A stretch of DNA of 64,000 nucleotides from Symbiopectobacterium purcellii_A. Its GTDB lineage: Bacteria; Pseudomonadota; Gammaproteobacteria; Enterobacterales; Enterobacteriaceae. The stretch spans positions 1 to 64,000 of the forward strand of contig NZ_CP189881.1 of assembly GCF_052050035.1 (NCBI RefSeq). The letters run 5' to 3'. The position numbers and the translations under genes are program-made. Positions 45,468-55,134 of this stretch are shown here, piece after piece (within the stretch, counting starts at the first letter, position 1; each line of letters starts with the position of its first letter). The notes beneath the pieces were generated by a model. It saw only the letters and a program-made list of their open reading frames with translations, made no database searches and had not been told where the DNA came from.

Positions 45468-46020
45468 TATCGCTGGTTCGTGCCATCACATGGTTACCAT
45501 GATTCATTGCCTGGGCAACGATGACAGCCATCAGGCTGTCTGCATCGGCATTCTTTTTGGCATATCGGGGTTGAAGCGGCTTCATGGCATGAAGAAACCG
45601 GCACTGCCCGTTAACAAACCGGAAGACGTCGGTCACATCGCAGAATGGCAACTGCTCATAAAGCGCGCAGATTTTTTTCCGCTGAGCATAGCGCTCGTGC
45701 TTAGTGGGTTGTTTGTCCGGAAGTAATTCCCCGGGAAAATAATGACTCAGGACAAAGTTGCAGTCGTCCGGAACTTCATCCCACCCGAAGCGGAAAAACA
45801 TGTGCTTGGCTTTAAAGTAAGCGATCTGAATGATGCAATACATTTGAGCGTTAAGCCCCAGACGGCTGCAGGCCAGCGCCAGTTCGGATTCATTCAACGC
45901 CAGAAACTCCAGTCGCTGGGCCTCATCGAAATCCGGGAGAGCATAGAGCGCTTCCTGCTCGGCACTATTTAAAACTGCCAGGCGTTCACTTTTGCCTGTC
46001 GCTTTATCACGAGTTGTCAT
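45468..46020 (-). pseudogene. tnpA: Tn3-family TnpA N-terminal part
   Basis: Minus-strand frame MTTRDKATGKSERLAVLNSA to about residue 183, the N-terminal DNA-binding region of Tn3-family transposases (ALYALPDFDEAQRLEFLALN). The rest is missing beyond the MITE; a TnpA C-terminus of the matching type is at 41765. It diverges from the resolvase across a 146-base region that would hold the res site. Confidence 0.82.
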
Positions 46021-46166
46021 CCTGACCCGAAAATAGTGTCCGTAAAAGGATCGTTCAACGGACAGTAAAAAATAACTTTGTTGGCTCAGATAAAATCACT
46101 GCTGACGTTGTCTCATATAACTGGTACGGTATCAATCTCTTTCATTGCCCCTTAAACGTACACTTT
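46021..46166. promoter_or_regulatory. Probable res site and divergent promoters of the Tn3-type element
   Basis: The gap between the divergent tnpA and tnpR. It is the usual place of the resolution site. A short inverted GTCCGTAAAAGGATCG...CGTTCAACGGAC is visible near 46037-46061; individual subsites cannot be defined by eye. Confidence 0.5.
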
Positions 46167-46745
46167 ATGACTGAAATACGGATTGGCTATGCCCGTTGCT
46201 CCACTGACAAACAGGATTTGACCGCCCAGCAGGAGGCGCTGGTGAAACTTGGCGTCTCTCCGGACCGGATTTACATCGACAAAGGGCTGACAGGGTCAAA
46301 CCGGCAGAGACCAGGGCTGGATCAGGCGCTGGCCGCTGTGCGCCGTGGTGACACCCTGGTTGTACCAAAACTGGACCGCCTGGCACGCTCGGTACCTGAT
46401 GCGCGTGAAATTGCGGATTCATTACAGGCCAGGGGCGTGAAGCTGGCGCTGGGAGCCAGCCTCTACGATCCGGAAGACCCGGTGGGGAAAATGTTCTTTA
46501 ACGTGCTGGCAACCTTCGCTGAGTTCGAGGGCGATCTGATACGTCTGCGTACCCGGGAAGGCATGGCTATCGCACGGGCGAAAGGGAAACTTCGGGGGAA
46601 ACAGCCAAAATTGTCTGAGAAGCAACAGAAAGAGCTGTGCCGGATGCATGAAACAGGGCAGTACTCGATTAGCGACCTGGCGGAGTTATTTTCAGTCTCA
46701 CGGCCAACGGTTTACCGGACACTTTCACGTAATAATAAGGAATAA
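46167..46745 (+). CDS. tnpR: Serine resolvase, Tn3 family
   Basis: A 192-residue protein with the catalytic serine in GYARCSTDKQDL (residue 12), the KLDRLARSVPDA motif, LATFAEFEGDLIRLRTREGM (E helix) and a C-terminal helix-turn-helix (SISDLAELFSVSRPTVYRTL). It resolves cointegrates at res. Intact. One base separates its TAA from the next start, so it forms an operon with the three small genes that follow. Confidence 0.93.
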   Translation: MTEIRIGYARCSTDKQDLTAQQEALVKLGVSPDRIYIDKGLTGSNRQRPGLDQALAAVRRGDTLVVPKLDRLARSVPDAREIADSLQARGVKLALGASLYDPEDPVGKMFFNVLATFAEFEGDLIRLRTREGMAIARAKGKLRGKQPKLSEKQQKELCRMHETGQYSISDLAELFSVSRPTVYRTLSRNNKE

Positions 46746-46746
46746 T

Positions 46747-47031
46747 ATGCGGATCCCGGAACAGGTTATCCTGCCAGCACTGCAAAAAGGCGCGAGTATC
46801 AAAAGTTTTTACCGGACATCGGCCCGGGCTGCGGGTTCAGCGGCCCGTCGCATACCTGACGGATATGTCCTGGAATCCCCTGGCGAGCGGAACGAGGTCA
46901 TTCTGAGCCATACCGATTTTCAGTCTGTAGAAAAGCGCCTCACAGAAACAGAAACCTGGAAGCAGATTGTGGGAAGTGTGCTTTTCGGTGGTAGTACCTG
47001 GACGCTTTTCCCGGATATGGGCGATGAATAA
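46747..47031 (+). CDS. Unknown passenger protein 1 (94 residues)
   Basis: Starts MRIPEQVILPALQKGASIKS right after the resolvase stop. The protein has no membrane segment or known motif; the middle is rich in Arg/Ala (RTSARAAGSAARRIPDGYVL). It is a cargo gene of the Tn3-type element. Longer in-frame starts within tnpR were rejected. Confidence 0.6.
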   Translation: MRIPEQVILPALQKGASIKSFYRTSARAAGSAARRIPDGYVLESPGERNEVILSHTDFQSVEKRLTETETWKQIVGSVLFGGSTWTLFPDMGDE

Positions 47032-47058
47032 GCTGATGAGATAACCGGACTTAATTGT

Positions 47059-47421
47059 ATGAAAAAACCACCATCGGGAAACACCGGGCAGACTATCAAT
47101 CTTGCTGAATTAATTGATGATATGCCTGAGGAAGTGCTGATAACGTTACATAATCTTATTGTTAACCGTCTCAATATGTTACAGCGCCAGCGAACCCGGC
47201 AAAGCATGGACGATTTTCGGCCCGGGGATGTGGTCAGCTTCCGGACTGAAGACGGGCAAACGGTGACGGGGGTTCTGATCCGACTGAATAAAAAAACGGT
47301 GACGGTCCATACCGAAAGCGGTGTCCGCTGGAATGTTGCGCCACAGTTATTGACCAGAGTTAAACGCCAACTGGGATCCGAAAACAAGGCAGATAACATA
47401 GTCGAAAAAAAGCTTCATTAA
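47059..47421 (+). CDS. Unknown passenger protein 2, with a small beta-barrel-like domain
   Basis: A 120-residue protein: a helical first half (LAELIDDMPEEVLITLHNLI) and a second half FRPGDVVSFRTEDGQTVTGV ... KKTVTVHTESGVRWNVAPQL, which looks like an SH3/KOW-type barrel for nucleic-acid or protein binding. 27 bases after passenger 1. Function unknown. Confidence 0.65.
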   Translation: MKKPPSGNTGQTINLAELIDDMPEEVLITLHNLIVNRLNMLQRQRTRQSMDDFRPGDVVSFRTEDGQTVTGVLIRLNKKTVTVHTESGVRWNVAPQLLTRVKRQLGSENKADNIVEKKLH

Positions 47422-47449
47422 AGAGCGGGCTACAAATGCGAGGATAAAA

Positions 47450-47722
47450 ATGATCGACCTGACGGTAGAACAGCGACAATTAGCGAAAATAGTTCATGAT
47501 TACACCAGCCAGTTTCCCCTGACAGAGGATGGTGATGCTCAATTATTGCAGGGCTGTTATGACTACATGGAGGCCTTTAAGCAGGTGATGGACAGCACAT
47601 CAAAGGTGCAGATGGACTACATTTACCTGCAATATCCAGGCTATTTTCGCTTTGCGAAATGGATGGAGCGACTGGCCCAGGGGATTGCTGATGGTGTGAT
47701 CGAAGTGCCGAAAGATCACTAA
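47450..47722 (+). CDS. Unknown passenger protein 3 (90 residues)
   Basis: Starts MIDLTVEQRQLAKIVHDYTS after GAGGATAAAA. Acidic, helical and soluble, with FRFAKWMERLAQGIADGVIE near the end. 28 bases after passenger 2 and the last gene before the transposon end. Function unknown. Confidence 0.62.
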   Translation: MIDLTVEQRQLAKIVHDYTSQFPLTEDGDAQLLQGCYDYMEAFKQVMDSTSKVQMDYIYLQYPGYFRFAKWMERLAQGIADGVIEVPKDH

Positions 47723-47732
47723 AAAATTGCAT

Positions 47733-47766
47733 GACGGAATTTTCGGCGGTTCCGGCGTAGAACCCC
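47733..47766. repeat. Tn3-type terminal repeat
   Basis: ACGGAATTTTCGGCGGTTCC to GAACCCC. It corresponds to the end at 42143-42175 with a few changes and closes the resolvase/passenger unit. Confidence 0.75.
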
Positions 47767-47812
47767 TTTCATATAGAGATGGATCTGTTTGTTGGTGAGA
47801 GCCACGGCGCGT

Positions 47813-49185
47813 GTCAAGGTAGTTGTCGCCTCAGTTAACTCATGCAGCCAGCGTTTCCCGCTCCGGATTTAGCCAGACTTCATCCTGTCGGCTCCAGTTG
47901 CGCGTTGGCCCGGACCAGCGATGCGGGGTCTGCATTTTTGCTGCTTCATATACCGATTTACGCTGCGCCAGCAGTTCATGATCTTCACCCCTGTGCCGCT
48001 GACCCGGTGTGACGTAGCGGATGCCGCTGTGGCGATGTTCTTCGTTGTACCAGCCGACGAAGGTTTCCACCCAGCCGCGCGCATCTTCCAGCGTTGCGAA
48101 GCCCTTATCAGGCCAGGCAGGCACGTATTTCAGCGTCCTGAACAGGGATTCAACATGTGCGTTGTCGTTGCTCACCCGCGGCCGGCTGTGCGACGGCGTT
48201 ATCTTCAGCTCTGCAAGTTTGACCTGCAGCACCTGCGACTTCATTGGCGCACCATTATCCGCATGCAGTATAGCCAACCGACTTAAAAATGATTACATCC
48301 TATGCCCTGATATGCGGCAAAGAAGCATAGCTGGCTGTTATCAAAATAATGTCGCTTGGCTATATCAAAATAATGTCGCTTGGCTATACCAGCGGCTCCT
48401 GCCAGCAACGCTAGCTCAGCACGGTCCGCTTCAGCAGCTCTGCCGCATACTCACCGCTTTCAGCCAGGTGCACCTCGTGACCCACGATTTTGCGGCTGAA
48501 CACGTCTTCTATCAGATACAGGTAGAACCAGTGCCCGGCCGTCAGCGATTTTAACCAGGTTATGTCCCATGACCACACCTGTCTGGCGGCTGTCGCCTTC
48601 CAGGTCGACAGTGGTTTGCTCTGCCGGGCCTTCTGCCGGCCCCGGTGCGTGGTTTCACCCGCCCGCCGCAGCACCCGGTAGAACGTTGATTCGCTGGCGA
48701 TATAGCGCTTCTCATCAGCCAGCACCGGAACGATTTGCGATGGCGGCAGGCTGGCGAACCGGGGTTCATGGCAGATGGCCAGCACCTGCTGTTCCTCTTC
48801 AGCACTGAGCTTGTTTTTCGGTGCCGGCCGTGGCGTCGAGGTTCGCCGATCGTCCGGTATCTGCTGCCAGCGTTGCAGGGTCCGCTCACTCAGCCCAACG
48901 CAGCGACAGGCCTCGCTCAGTCGGGCCGCGCCAGCGACGGCTTCCTGCACCATCGCCATCAACTGTAGCCTGCCGGCAGTGCGCGTCATTCGGCCTCGTT
49001 TTCTTCGTCGAACAACGCCTTCAGCTTTTTTTCCAGGAGCAACAGCGCGGCAGCTTCGGCAAGCGCTTTATCCTTACGGGCAATTTCACGGTTAAGTTGT
49101 TGGTTTTCTTTTCTTAATCGTTTTATTTCGGCTTTTTCTTCTCGCTGACCGGGTTGCATTAACTCGTCCTTCCACTACTGAAGTT
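47813..49185 (-). mobile_element. ISa (IS3 family), near-complete but broken by a MITE
   Basis: orfB begins at 48989 (MTRTAGRLQLMAMVQEAVAG), runs through WDITWLKS to TVLS, is cut by the MITE at about 48269-48388, and resumes LHADNGAPMKSQVLQVKLAE to the end at 47840. The orfA C-terminus (minus, about 48986-49159) has a leucine-zipper-like coil. The 5' end is cut by ISb at 49186. This copy is a different sub-lineage from the pieces at 26391 and 50827. Confidence 0.87.
48271..48386 (-). mobile_element. 92-bp MITE copy h plus a 24-base tail of another copy
   Basis: Complete reversed MITE at 48271-48362 (TA at 48269-48270), followed directly by TATCAAAATAATGTCGCTTG to GCTA at 48386, the last 24 bases of a second MITE, then TA. 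The second copy is broken at the same internal TA as the partial copy at 27740. Confidence 0.9.
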
Positions 49186-49998
49186 GTGTAGTGGCATACT
49201 GAATTTGGCCACCTAAGTAGAGGTGATATGCTTACCTCATGATTTTTATAGGTGCCAAAATGAGTAAAATAATTACTGCTGAATTTAAATGTGAAACCGC
49301 CAAATTAGTCCTTGACCAAAATTATACCTACCAGGAAGCCGCGAAAGCCATGAACGTCAGTCTTTCAGCGATTAGCCGGTGGGTAAGAGCCCTTCGTTTA
49401 GAACGTCAAGGGAAAACATCGCCTGGTCTGCCATTAACACCTGAACAAATTGAGTTCAGAGAAATGAAGAAAAAAATCCACCGACTGGAAATGGAGAATG
49501 CCATCTTAAAAAAGGCTACTGCGCTCTTAATGTCCGACTCACTGAAAAATTCTCGGTAGTTGAAAAGCTAAGAGCGCTTTATCCAGTGAAAGCGTTGTGT
49601 CGTATTTTTAATGTTCACCGAAGCAGTTATCGCTATTGGTGTCGACCTAAGGAGCCAGATATTGAGCGGACGATAAAACGTAGCCTGGTCAGCGAAGCGT
49701 GGAACGTTAGTGGCGGGTCTGCGGGCGCAAGGACTATCGCCACGATGGTTACCAATACACACGACGTGAAACTTGGGCGGTGGTTAGCGGGTAAGTTGAT
49801 GAAAGAATTAACCCTCGTTAGTTGCCAAACAAGAAAACATCAATACAACCGCGGTGGAAATGAACGTATTGATATTCCAAATCTGCTCAATAGGCAGTTT
49901 GCTGTTACCAAGCCTGACCAGGTTTGGTGCGGCGATGTAACCTATATTTGGACAGGCGCCCGATGGGCGTATCTGGCGGTGGTATTAGATTTATTTGC
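49186..49998 (+). mobile_element. ISb (IS3 family), orfA intact, orfB truncated
   Basis: From the end TGTAGTGGCATACTGAATTT. orfA (49263-49559, MSKIITAEFKCETAKLVLDQ) is intact; orfB follows in another frame (VKALCRIFNVHRSSYRYWCR, VWCGDVTYIWTGARWAYLAV) and is cut at 49998 by ISc. The catalytic D in CGDVTY is present; the later D and E are lost. Confidence 0.88.
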
Positions 49999-50648
49999 GG
50001 CTTTGTTGAATAAATCGAACTTTCAGGGGATCGCCGGATCAAAGCACTATCATCGCTCCCGATAGCAGCTCCCCATGGCAAAGCAAAAGTTTAAAATCAC
50101 CAACTGGCCCACCTACAACAAAGCGCTCAGACAACGCGGCTCCCTGACGGTCTGGCTTGATGAGTCGGCCATCGCTGCATGGACTGACAGTTCTTCGCCT
50201 GAAGGTCGTGGTCGGCCGCTTTACTACACCGATATGGCTGTTACCACGGTTTTGATGATAAAGCGCGTGTTTAACCTGTCGCTCCAGGCATTACAGGGCT
50301 TTGTCGACTCGGTTTTTACACTGATGAGCCTGCCACTGCGCTGCCCGGACTACTCTCTGGTCAGTCGGCGGGCAAAAACCGTCAGTATCAGCATAAAAAC
50401 GCCAACGCGTGGTGAAATCTCGCATCTGGTCATCGACAGTACCGGTCTGAAGGTCTTTGGCGAAGGTGAATGGAAAGTCAGGCAGCATGGGGCTGACAGA
50501 CGAAGAGTGTGGCGCAAGCTTCATCTGGCAGCAGACAGTGCGACGCATGAGATTATCTGTGCCGACTTATCGCTCAGCGGAACGACAGATGCGCAGGCAC
50601 TGCCGGGCCTGATTAACCAAACCCACCGAAAAATCAGGGAAGTGTCAG
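49999..50648 (+). mobile_element. ISc (IS903-like, IS5 family), 3' truncated
   Basis: The end GGCTTTGTTGAATAAATCGA and a transposase from 50075 (MAKQKFKITNWPTYNKALRQ) with the first catalytic region LVIDSTGLKVFGEGEWK. It is cut at 50648 by an IS630 3' fragment. Confidence 0.88.
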
Positions 50649-50825
50649 CAGAAAGTCATCATCGATGCAGGGTATATGGTGGAGTATTTGCCTACATATT
50701 CGCCAGATCTTAACCCAATTGAGCATAAATGGGCACAAGCAAAAAGCAAAAAAAGAGAGATGGGTTGCGATACAGAGAGTTTGTTCTCAGTCCATATGGT
50801 GTAATCAAAATTAAGTCGCTTGGCT
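50649..50825 (+). mobile_element. IS630 3' fragment
   Basis: Plus-strand DDE C-terminus (VIIDAGYMVEYLPTYSPDLN ... LFSVHMV) and the end TCGCTTGGCTA. It joins ISa at the same TA as IS630 copy 1 does at 26855, in opposite orientation. Confidence 0.88.
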
Positions 50826-51296
50826 ATAGTGCTGCATGCGGATAACGGTGCGCCGATGAAATCCCAGGTGCTACAGGTAAAGCTTGCGGAACTGAAGATA
50901 ACGCCATCGCACAGTCGGCCTCGCGTGAGCAATGATAACGCGTATGTTGAATCTTTTTTCAAAACGCTGAAATATGCACCAGCGTGGCCGGAAAAAGGCT
51001 TCGCTACGCTGGAAGAGGCTCGAACCTGGGTGGAAAGCTTCGTAGCCTGGTACAACGAAGAGCATCTCCATAGCGCCATTCGGTATGTGACGCCAGGTCA
51101 GCGCCACAGGGGCGAAGACCGCCTGCTGCTGACGCAGCGTAAATCGGTGTATGAGGCAGCCAAAATGCGAAATCCGCATCGTTGGTCAAGTCAAACACGG
51201 AATTGGAGTCGGCAGGACGAAGTATGGCTAAATCCTGAGCGGGGAACTCCCGCTGCATGAGTTAACGGAGGCGACAACTACCTTGACACTCACCGT
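50826..51296 (+). mobile_element. ISa fragment, inverted near-copy of 26391-26854
   Basis: orfB C-terminal part from VLHADNGAPMKSQVLQVKLA to NPERGTPAA and the end CGACAACTACCTTGACACTC. A few bases differ from the piece at 26391. Confidence 0.88.
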
Positions 51297-51334
51297 AGTT
51301 GTTACTATATTATCACTTTAGGTATTAAAAGAAA

Positions 51335-53299
51335 ATGAAGAAAAAAAACCTGTTAGAAAGAGCAATGAAAGATATTAATAAAGCTAAGGTCGTATCGTTT
51401 GACGTGTTTGATACGTTACTACTTCGCCCTTACTTAACACCAACAGATTTATTTCTTCATATCGAAAAATCTAAAGAAGCTCCTTTTTTTCGTGAAGCTC
51501 GAATTGAATCAGAACGAGAAGCTCGCAAGAGAAATTCTCAGCGAGAGGATATAACTTTTGATGATATTTATGAAGAAATTGATTTTATTTTCAAGCCATT
51601 GAAACAAGTAGAACTTGATTTTGAAATGAGCGTCTTGCAACAAAATCCTGAAATGAAAAAAGTTTGGGATTATGCAAAATCTGAAAACAAAAAAATAGTT
51701 ATCGCTTCAGATATGTATCTGCCTACTGAGATTATTGCTGAGGCATTAAAGAAAAATGGTTTTTTCGACTACGATAGAATTTATGTTTCCAGTGAACTAG
51801 GCAAAACCAAATCTCGTGGTTCAATGTATGAGCACATTATTAAGGATTTAAACGTTTCACCAAAAGATATTTTGCATATTGGTGATAATAAACACTCTGA
51901 TTATATTAAAGCTAAGTTATATGGCATTCAGAGTATATTATATCAACAAGTTTCAAAACAGTTCATTGAACAATCCACACGTATCAAATCTTTCAAAAAA
52001 AAAGCTAAATTAGATTTAGGGAAAAGTATTCTTATTGCTATTCTCGCTCTGCGTTGGCAAAAAAAGCATCTTGGGATGTTGGATGCAGACTATTGGGGTG
52101 ACATTGGTTATGATTATGCGGGTCCTGTTGCCTACGGGTATACTCGATGGATTTCGGCAGAGGCAAAATCGGAGAATATAAATAATTTGCTCTTTGTTGC
52201 TCGTGATGGATATACATTACAAAAAGTCTATTCTACCTTTGATACAAAAATAAAAACAAATTATGTTTACGCACCACGTCTCTTGAATTTAACGTGTCGT
52301 TTGGATTATGCAAAGAAAAATATAAAACACTCTAGCCTCATTATTGATTACTTTAGCGAAATAGATTCAGAAATAAAAAAAACCGCCCAAACATCAAAAC
52401 TTGAGACTTGGTCAGACTACCATGAATTCATTCAAGAAAATAAATCACTCTTTGAAAAATCCGCCAGTAAAGAACACTTAGCATATAAAAATTACCTATT
52501 AAATACCGTCCATGATAAAAATAAAAAATTTGGTATAGTTGATACCATTACCGGTGAATTTTCTTCACAAAAATTAATTCAAAACACGCTAGAAATGACA
52601 ACTCTTGGATTCTATTGGTCTGTGATTAAAATAAAAGGTCAAAGACAATATGATCATAAAATGTTCAGATCTAATGACATCTCAGAGAACAGCTGGAATA
52701 ATATATATACTAAAAACTGGGATTTCATGGAGCTTTTGTTAACATCCCCCGAACTCCCAATTAAAAGGATGGCATTGGATGGTTCACCGATCTACGATGT
52801 TACACCAAATGAATCTGAAATAATACGTAGCAAAATTTACCCAACAATTTCAGATAATGCAGTTTCATTCGCCAATGATATAAAATATGTTTTCAACAAT
52901 GTTAATATATACTTGACACCATCTATTTTAATTGAATGGGTGAATTGCTTTATTGACAAACCAACAAAAGAAGATATTAAGTCAATGGAGAATATCAAGC
53001 ATGCTTCTGACAGTGGACATCAAAATCACATACCTCTGTTTTCAACAAAAATTCCACTCTCTTACATTTTTAAACATCCCAAAAATGCGTTAAATATTGT
53101 TAAAAAACTCGGGTGGCGAACCATACCGCAAAGCACTGCAATTTGTGTCACTTCACCGCTCAAGATCAGAATGCGTGGTTTACGCATGATAAAAATATTA
53201 ATTTTTCCAAAATTAAAAAATAGATATTTTACATTATCATTGAACATATCAGAAAATTGCTATTTTCAGGTCATTGTAGGAAACGAAAAGGAAAATTAA
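51335..53299 (+). CDS. Large HAD-superfamily protein (COG5610-like)
   Basis: A 654-residue protein. The N-terminal HAD domain (about 15-200) has motif I VSFDVFDTLLLRP (D23, D26), motif II IASDMYL, and motif IV IGDNKHSD near residue 182. A helical cap carries the FFREARIESEREAR segment. The C-terminal ~400 residues are unfamiliar but include LLFVARDGYTLQKVY. Such large HAD proteins occur in surface-polysaccharide clusters, often beside glycosyl- and methyltransferases. Two bases separate it from the methyltransferase, so they are co-transcribed. Low GC, as is usual for glycan genes. Confidence 0.82.
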   Translation: MKKKNLLERAMKDINKAKVVSFDVFDTLLLRPYLTPTDLFLHIEKSKEAPFFREARIESEREARKRNSQREDITFDDIYEEIDFIFKPLKQVELDFEMSVLQQNPEMKKVWDYAKSENKKIVIASDMYLPTEIIAEALKKNGFFDYDRIYVSSELGKTKSRGSMYEHIIKDLNVSPKDILHIGDNKHSDYIKAKLYGIQSILYQQVSKQFIEQSTRIKSFKKKAKLDLGKSILIAILALRWQKKHLGMLDADYWGDIGYDYAGPVAYGYTRWISAEAKSENINNLLFVARDGYTLQKVYSTFDTKIKTNYVYAPRLLNLTCRLDYAKKNIKHSSLIIDYFSEIDSEIKKTAQTSKLETWSDYHEFIQENKSLFEKSASKEHLAYKNYLLNTVHDKNKKFGIVDTITGEFSSQKLIQNTLEMTTLGFYWSVIKIKGQRQYDHKMFRSNDISENSWNNIYTKNWDFMELLLTSPELPIKRMALDGSPIYDVTPNESEIIRSKIYPTISDNAVSFANDIKYVFNNVNIYLTPSILIEWVNCFIDKPTKEDIKSMENIKHASDSGHQNHIPLFSTKIPLSYIFKHPKNALNIVKKLGWRTIPQSTAICVTSPLKIRMRGLRMIKILIFPKLKNRYFTLSLNISENCYFQVIVGNEKEN

Positions 53300-53300
53300 T

Positions 53301-54116
53301 ATGAATAACACAGATTTCGATTATGCCTATCAATACAGTAACTGGCACGCAGACACGCCAGAAAGTTGCGCTCATGATATGTATCAGGCAAAACTGTTCT
53401 TTGATACTCATGCCATCTACCCAGAACAAAAAGAAAGCAAGGTACTTGAAATTGGGTGTGGAATGGGGCGCGTTATGCTTATGCTTCGTGAAGCGGGATA
53501 TTATAACCTTAACGGAATTGATATCGATAAATCTCAAGCAGACATCGCAAAAAATCAGCAGTTAAATGTTTTTTTAGGTGACGCAGCTGAGTTATTGCAA
53601 CAATCTGATACTAAATATAATACAGTTTATGCTTTTGATGTATTAGAGCATATCGCTAAAGAGAAACAATTAGCATTGCTGAAATTAATCTATGATAAAA
53701 CATCAGATAATGCATGCCTTGCGTTATCTACACCTAACGCACTTGCACCAACAGCAACGTTTTATCGTTATATAGATTTCACCCACACGATAATATATAC
53801 ACAAAACACTATTGGTTTTTTACTACAAAATGCCGGTTTTCATTTTTTTTGCGTTCGCCCGCAACACCAAGAAACGGCAGAAGTACAAAAATTAAAATTG
53901 CCTTGGGCGAGATTATATCGTCATGAGTTTGGTATTGATAATTTTATTTTAACACCGAATTTGGTTGTCGTTGCATTCAAGACACGTGAGGCTTTAGATG
54001 AATATCTTGAAAAAGCACCATTGATAAAAAATAAATACAATGAAACCGTCGATAAAAAAAATAAACCTGGCGGACTTCGGCGTTTGTGGGGACATATAAA
54101 AAAAATGAAGTTCTGA
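53301..54116 (+). CDS. Class I SAM-dependent methyltransferase
   Basis: A 271-residue protein with motif I VLEIGCGMGRVM near residue 48, an acidic IDIDKSQADIA next, and YAFDVLEHI. A typical small-molecule/glycan methyltransferase fold up to about residue 220, then a basic C-terminal tail ending HIKKMKF that may contact membrane or glycan. Partner of the HAD protein. Confidence 0.87.
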   Translation: MNNTDFDYAYQYSNWHADTPESCAHDMYQAKLFFDTHAIYPEQKESKVLEIGCGMGRVMLMLREAGYYNLNGIDIDKSQADIAKNQQLNVFLGDAAELLQQSDTKYNTVYAFDVLEHIAKEKQLALLKLIYDKTSDNACLALSTPNALAPTATFYRYIDFTHTIIYTQNTIGFLLQNAGFHFFCVRPQHQETAEVQKLKLPWARLYRHEFGIDNFILTPNLVVVAFKTREALDEYLEKAPLIKNKYNETVDKKNKPGGLRRLWGHIKKMKF

Positions 54117-54133
54117 ATCAACTGGAGAAAATT

Positions 54134-54184
54134 ATGTTGTTTTACCTTTCTACTTTTATTGTGATATTCGACTTTGTTGAATAA
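54134..54184 (+). pseudogene. Start of a membrane-protein gene cut by ISc
   Basis: After GGAGAAAATT the frame MLFYLSTFIVIF begins a membrane segment, then runs into the ISc end. It is the third gene of the HAD/methyltransferase row; a polysaccharide polymerase or flippase is possible but not shown. Confidence 0.5.
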
Positions 54185-54790
54185 ATCGAACTTTCATGAG
54201 ATTGGCGGTTCTGCTCGCTACAGTCGTTTCAACATCGGGTCCCCATGGCAAAGAAAAAGTTAAAAATCACCAACTGGCCTGCCTACAACAACTCGCTCAA
54301 GCAACGCGGTTCCCTGACGGTATGGCTTGATGATTCGGCCATCGCTGCATCGACGGAAAGCCCGGCATCTAGACATCGTGGCCGACCACTTCACTACATC
54401 GATATGGCCATCACCTCGGTTCTGATGATGAAGCGCGTTTTCAACCTGTCGTTCCGGGCTTTACAGGGCTTCGTTGACTCAATTTTTAAACTAATGGCTC
54501 TGCCACTACGATGCCCGGATTACTCGCTGGTCAGCAAAGGTGCAAAGAGCGTCAACATTAGCATAAAAACGCCAACACGTGGTGAAATATTGCATCTGGT
54601 CATCGATGCTACAGGCCTGAATGTCTTTGGCGAAGGCGAATGTAAAACCAGACAGCATGGGGTTGACAGGCGCAGAGTGTGGCGTAAGCTTCATCTGACC
54701 GCATACAGTGCAACGCACTAAATTATCTGTGCCGGTTTATCGCTCAGTGGTGTGACAGATGCGCAGGCGATGCCGGAGCTGATTAACCAC
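54170..54790 (+). mobile_element. ISc-type element with premature stop
   Basis: A related but distinct IS903-like transposase from 54245 (MAKKKLKITNWPAYNNSLKQ), ending early at TAA 54719-54721 after YSATH; the following codons still read as transposase (LSLSGVTDAQAMPELINH). Cut at 54790 by a 26-base ISa end. Confidence 0.82.
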
Positions 54791-54816
54791 GGCGCGTGTC
54801 AAGGTAGTTGTCGCCA

Positions 54817-55134
54817 GGGCCTTGTCGACTCGGTTTTTACACTGATGAGCCTGCCACTGCGCTGCCCGGACTACTCTCTGGTCAGTCGGCGGGCAAAAAC
54901 CGTCAGTATCAGCATAAAAACGCCGACCCGGGGCGAAATATCGCACCTGGTCATAGACAGTAGCGGTCTGAAGGTCTTCGGAGAAGGCGAATGGAAAGTC
55001 CGGCAACACGGGGCTGACAGACGCAGGGTATGGCGCAAGCTTCATCTGGCCGCAGACAGCGCAACGCATGAAATTATCTGTGCCGATTTATCGCTCAGTG
55101 GAACGACAGATGCGCAGGCCCTGCCGGGGCTGAT
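54817..55134 (+). mobile_element. ISc internal fragment
   Basis: An internal transposase piece, GLVDSVFTLMSLPLRCPDYS to TTDAQALPGL, close to the element at 49999. It lies between an ISa end and IS30 element D. Confidence 0.82.
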
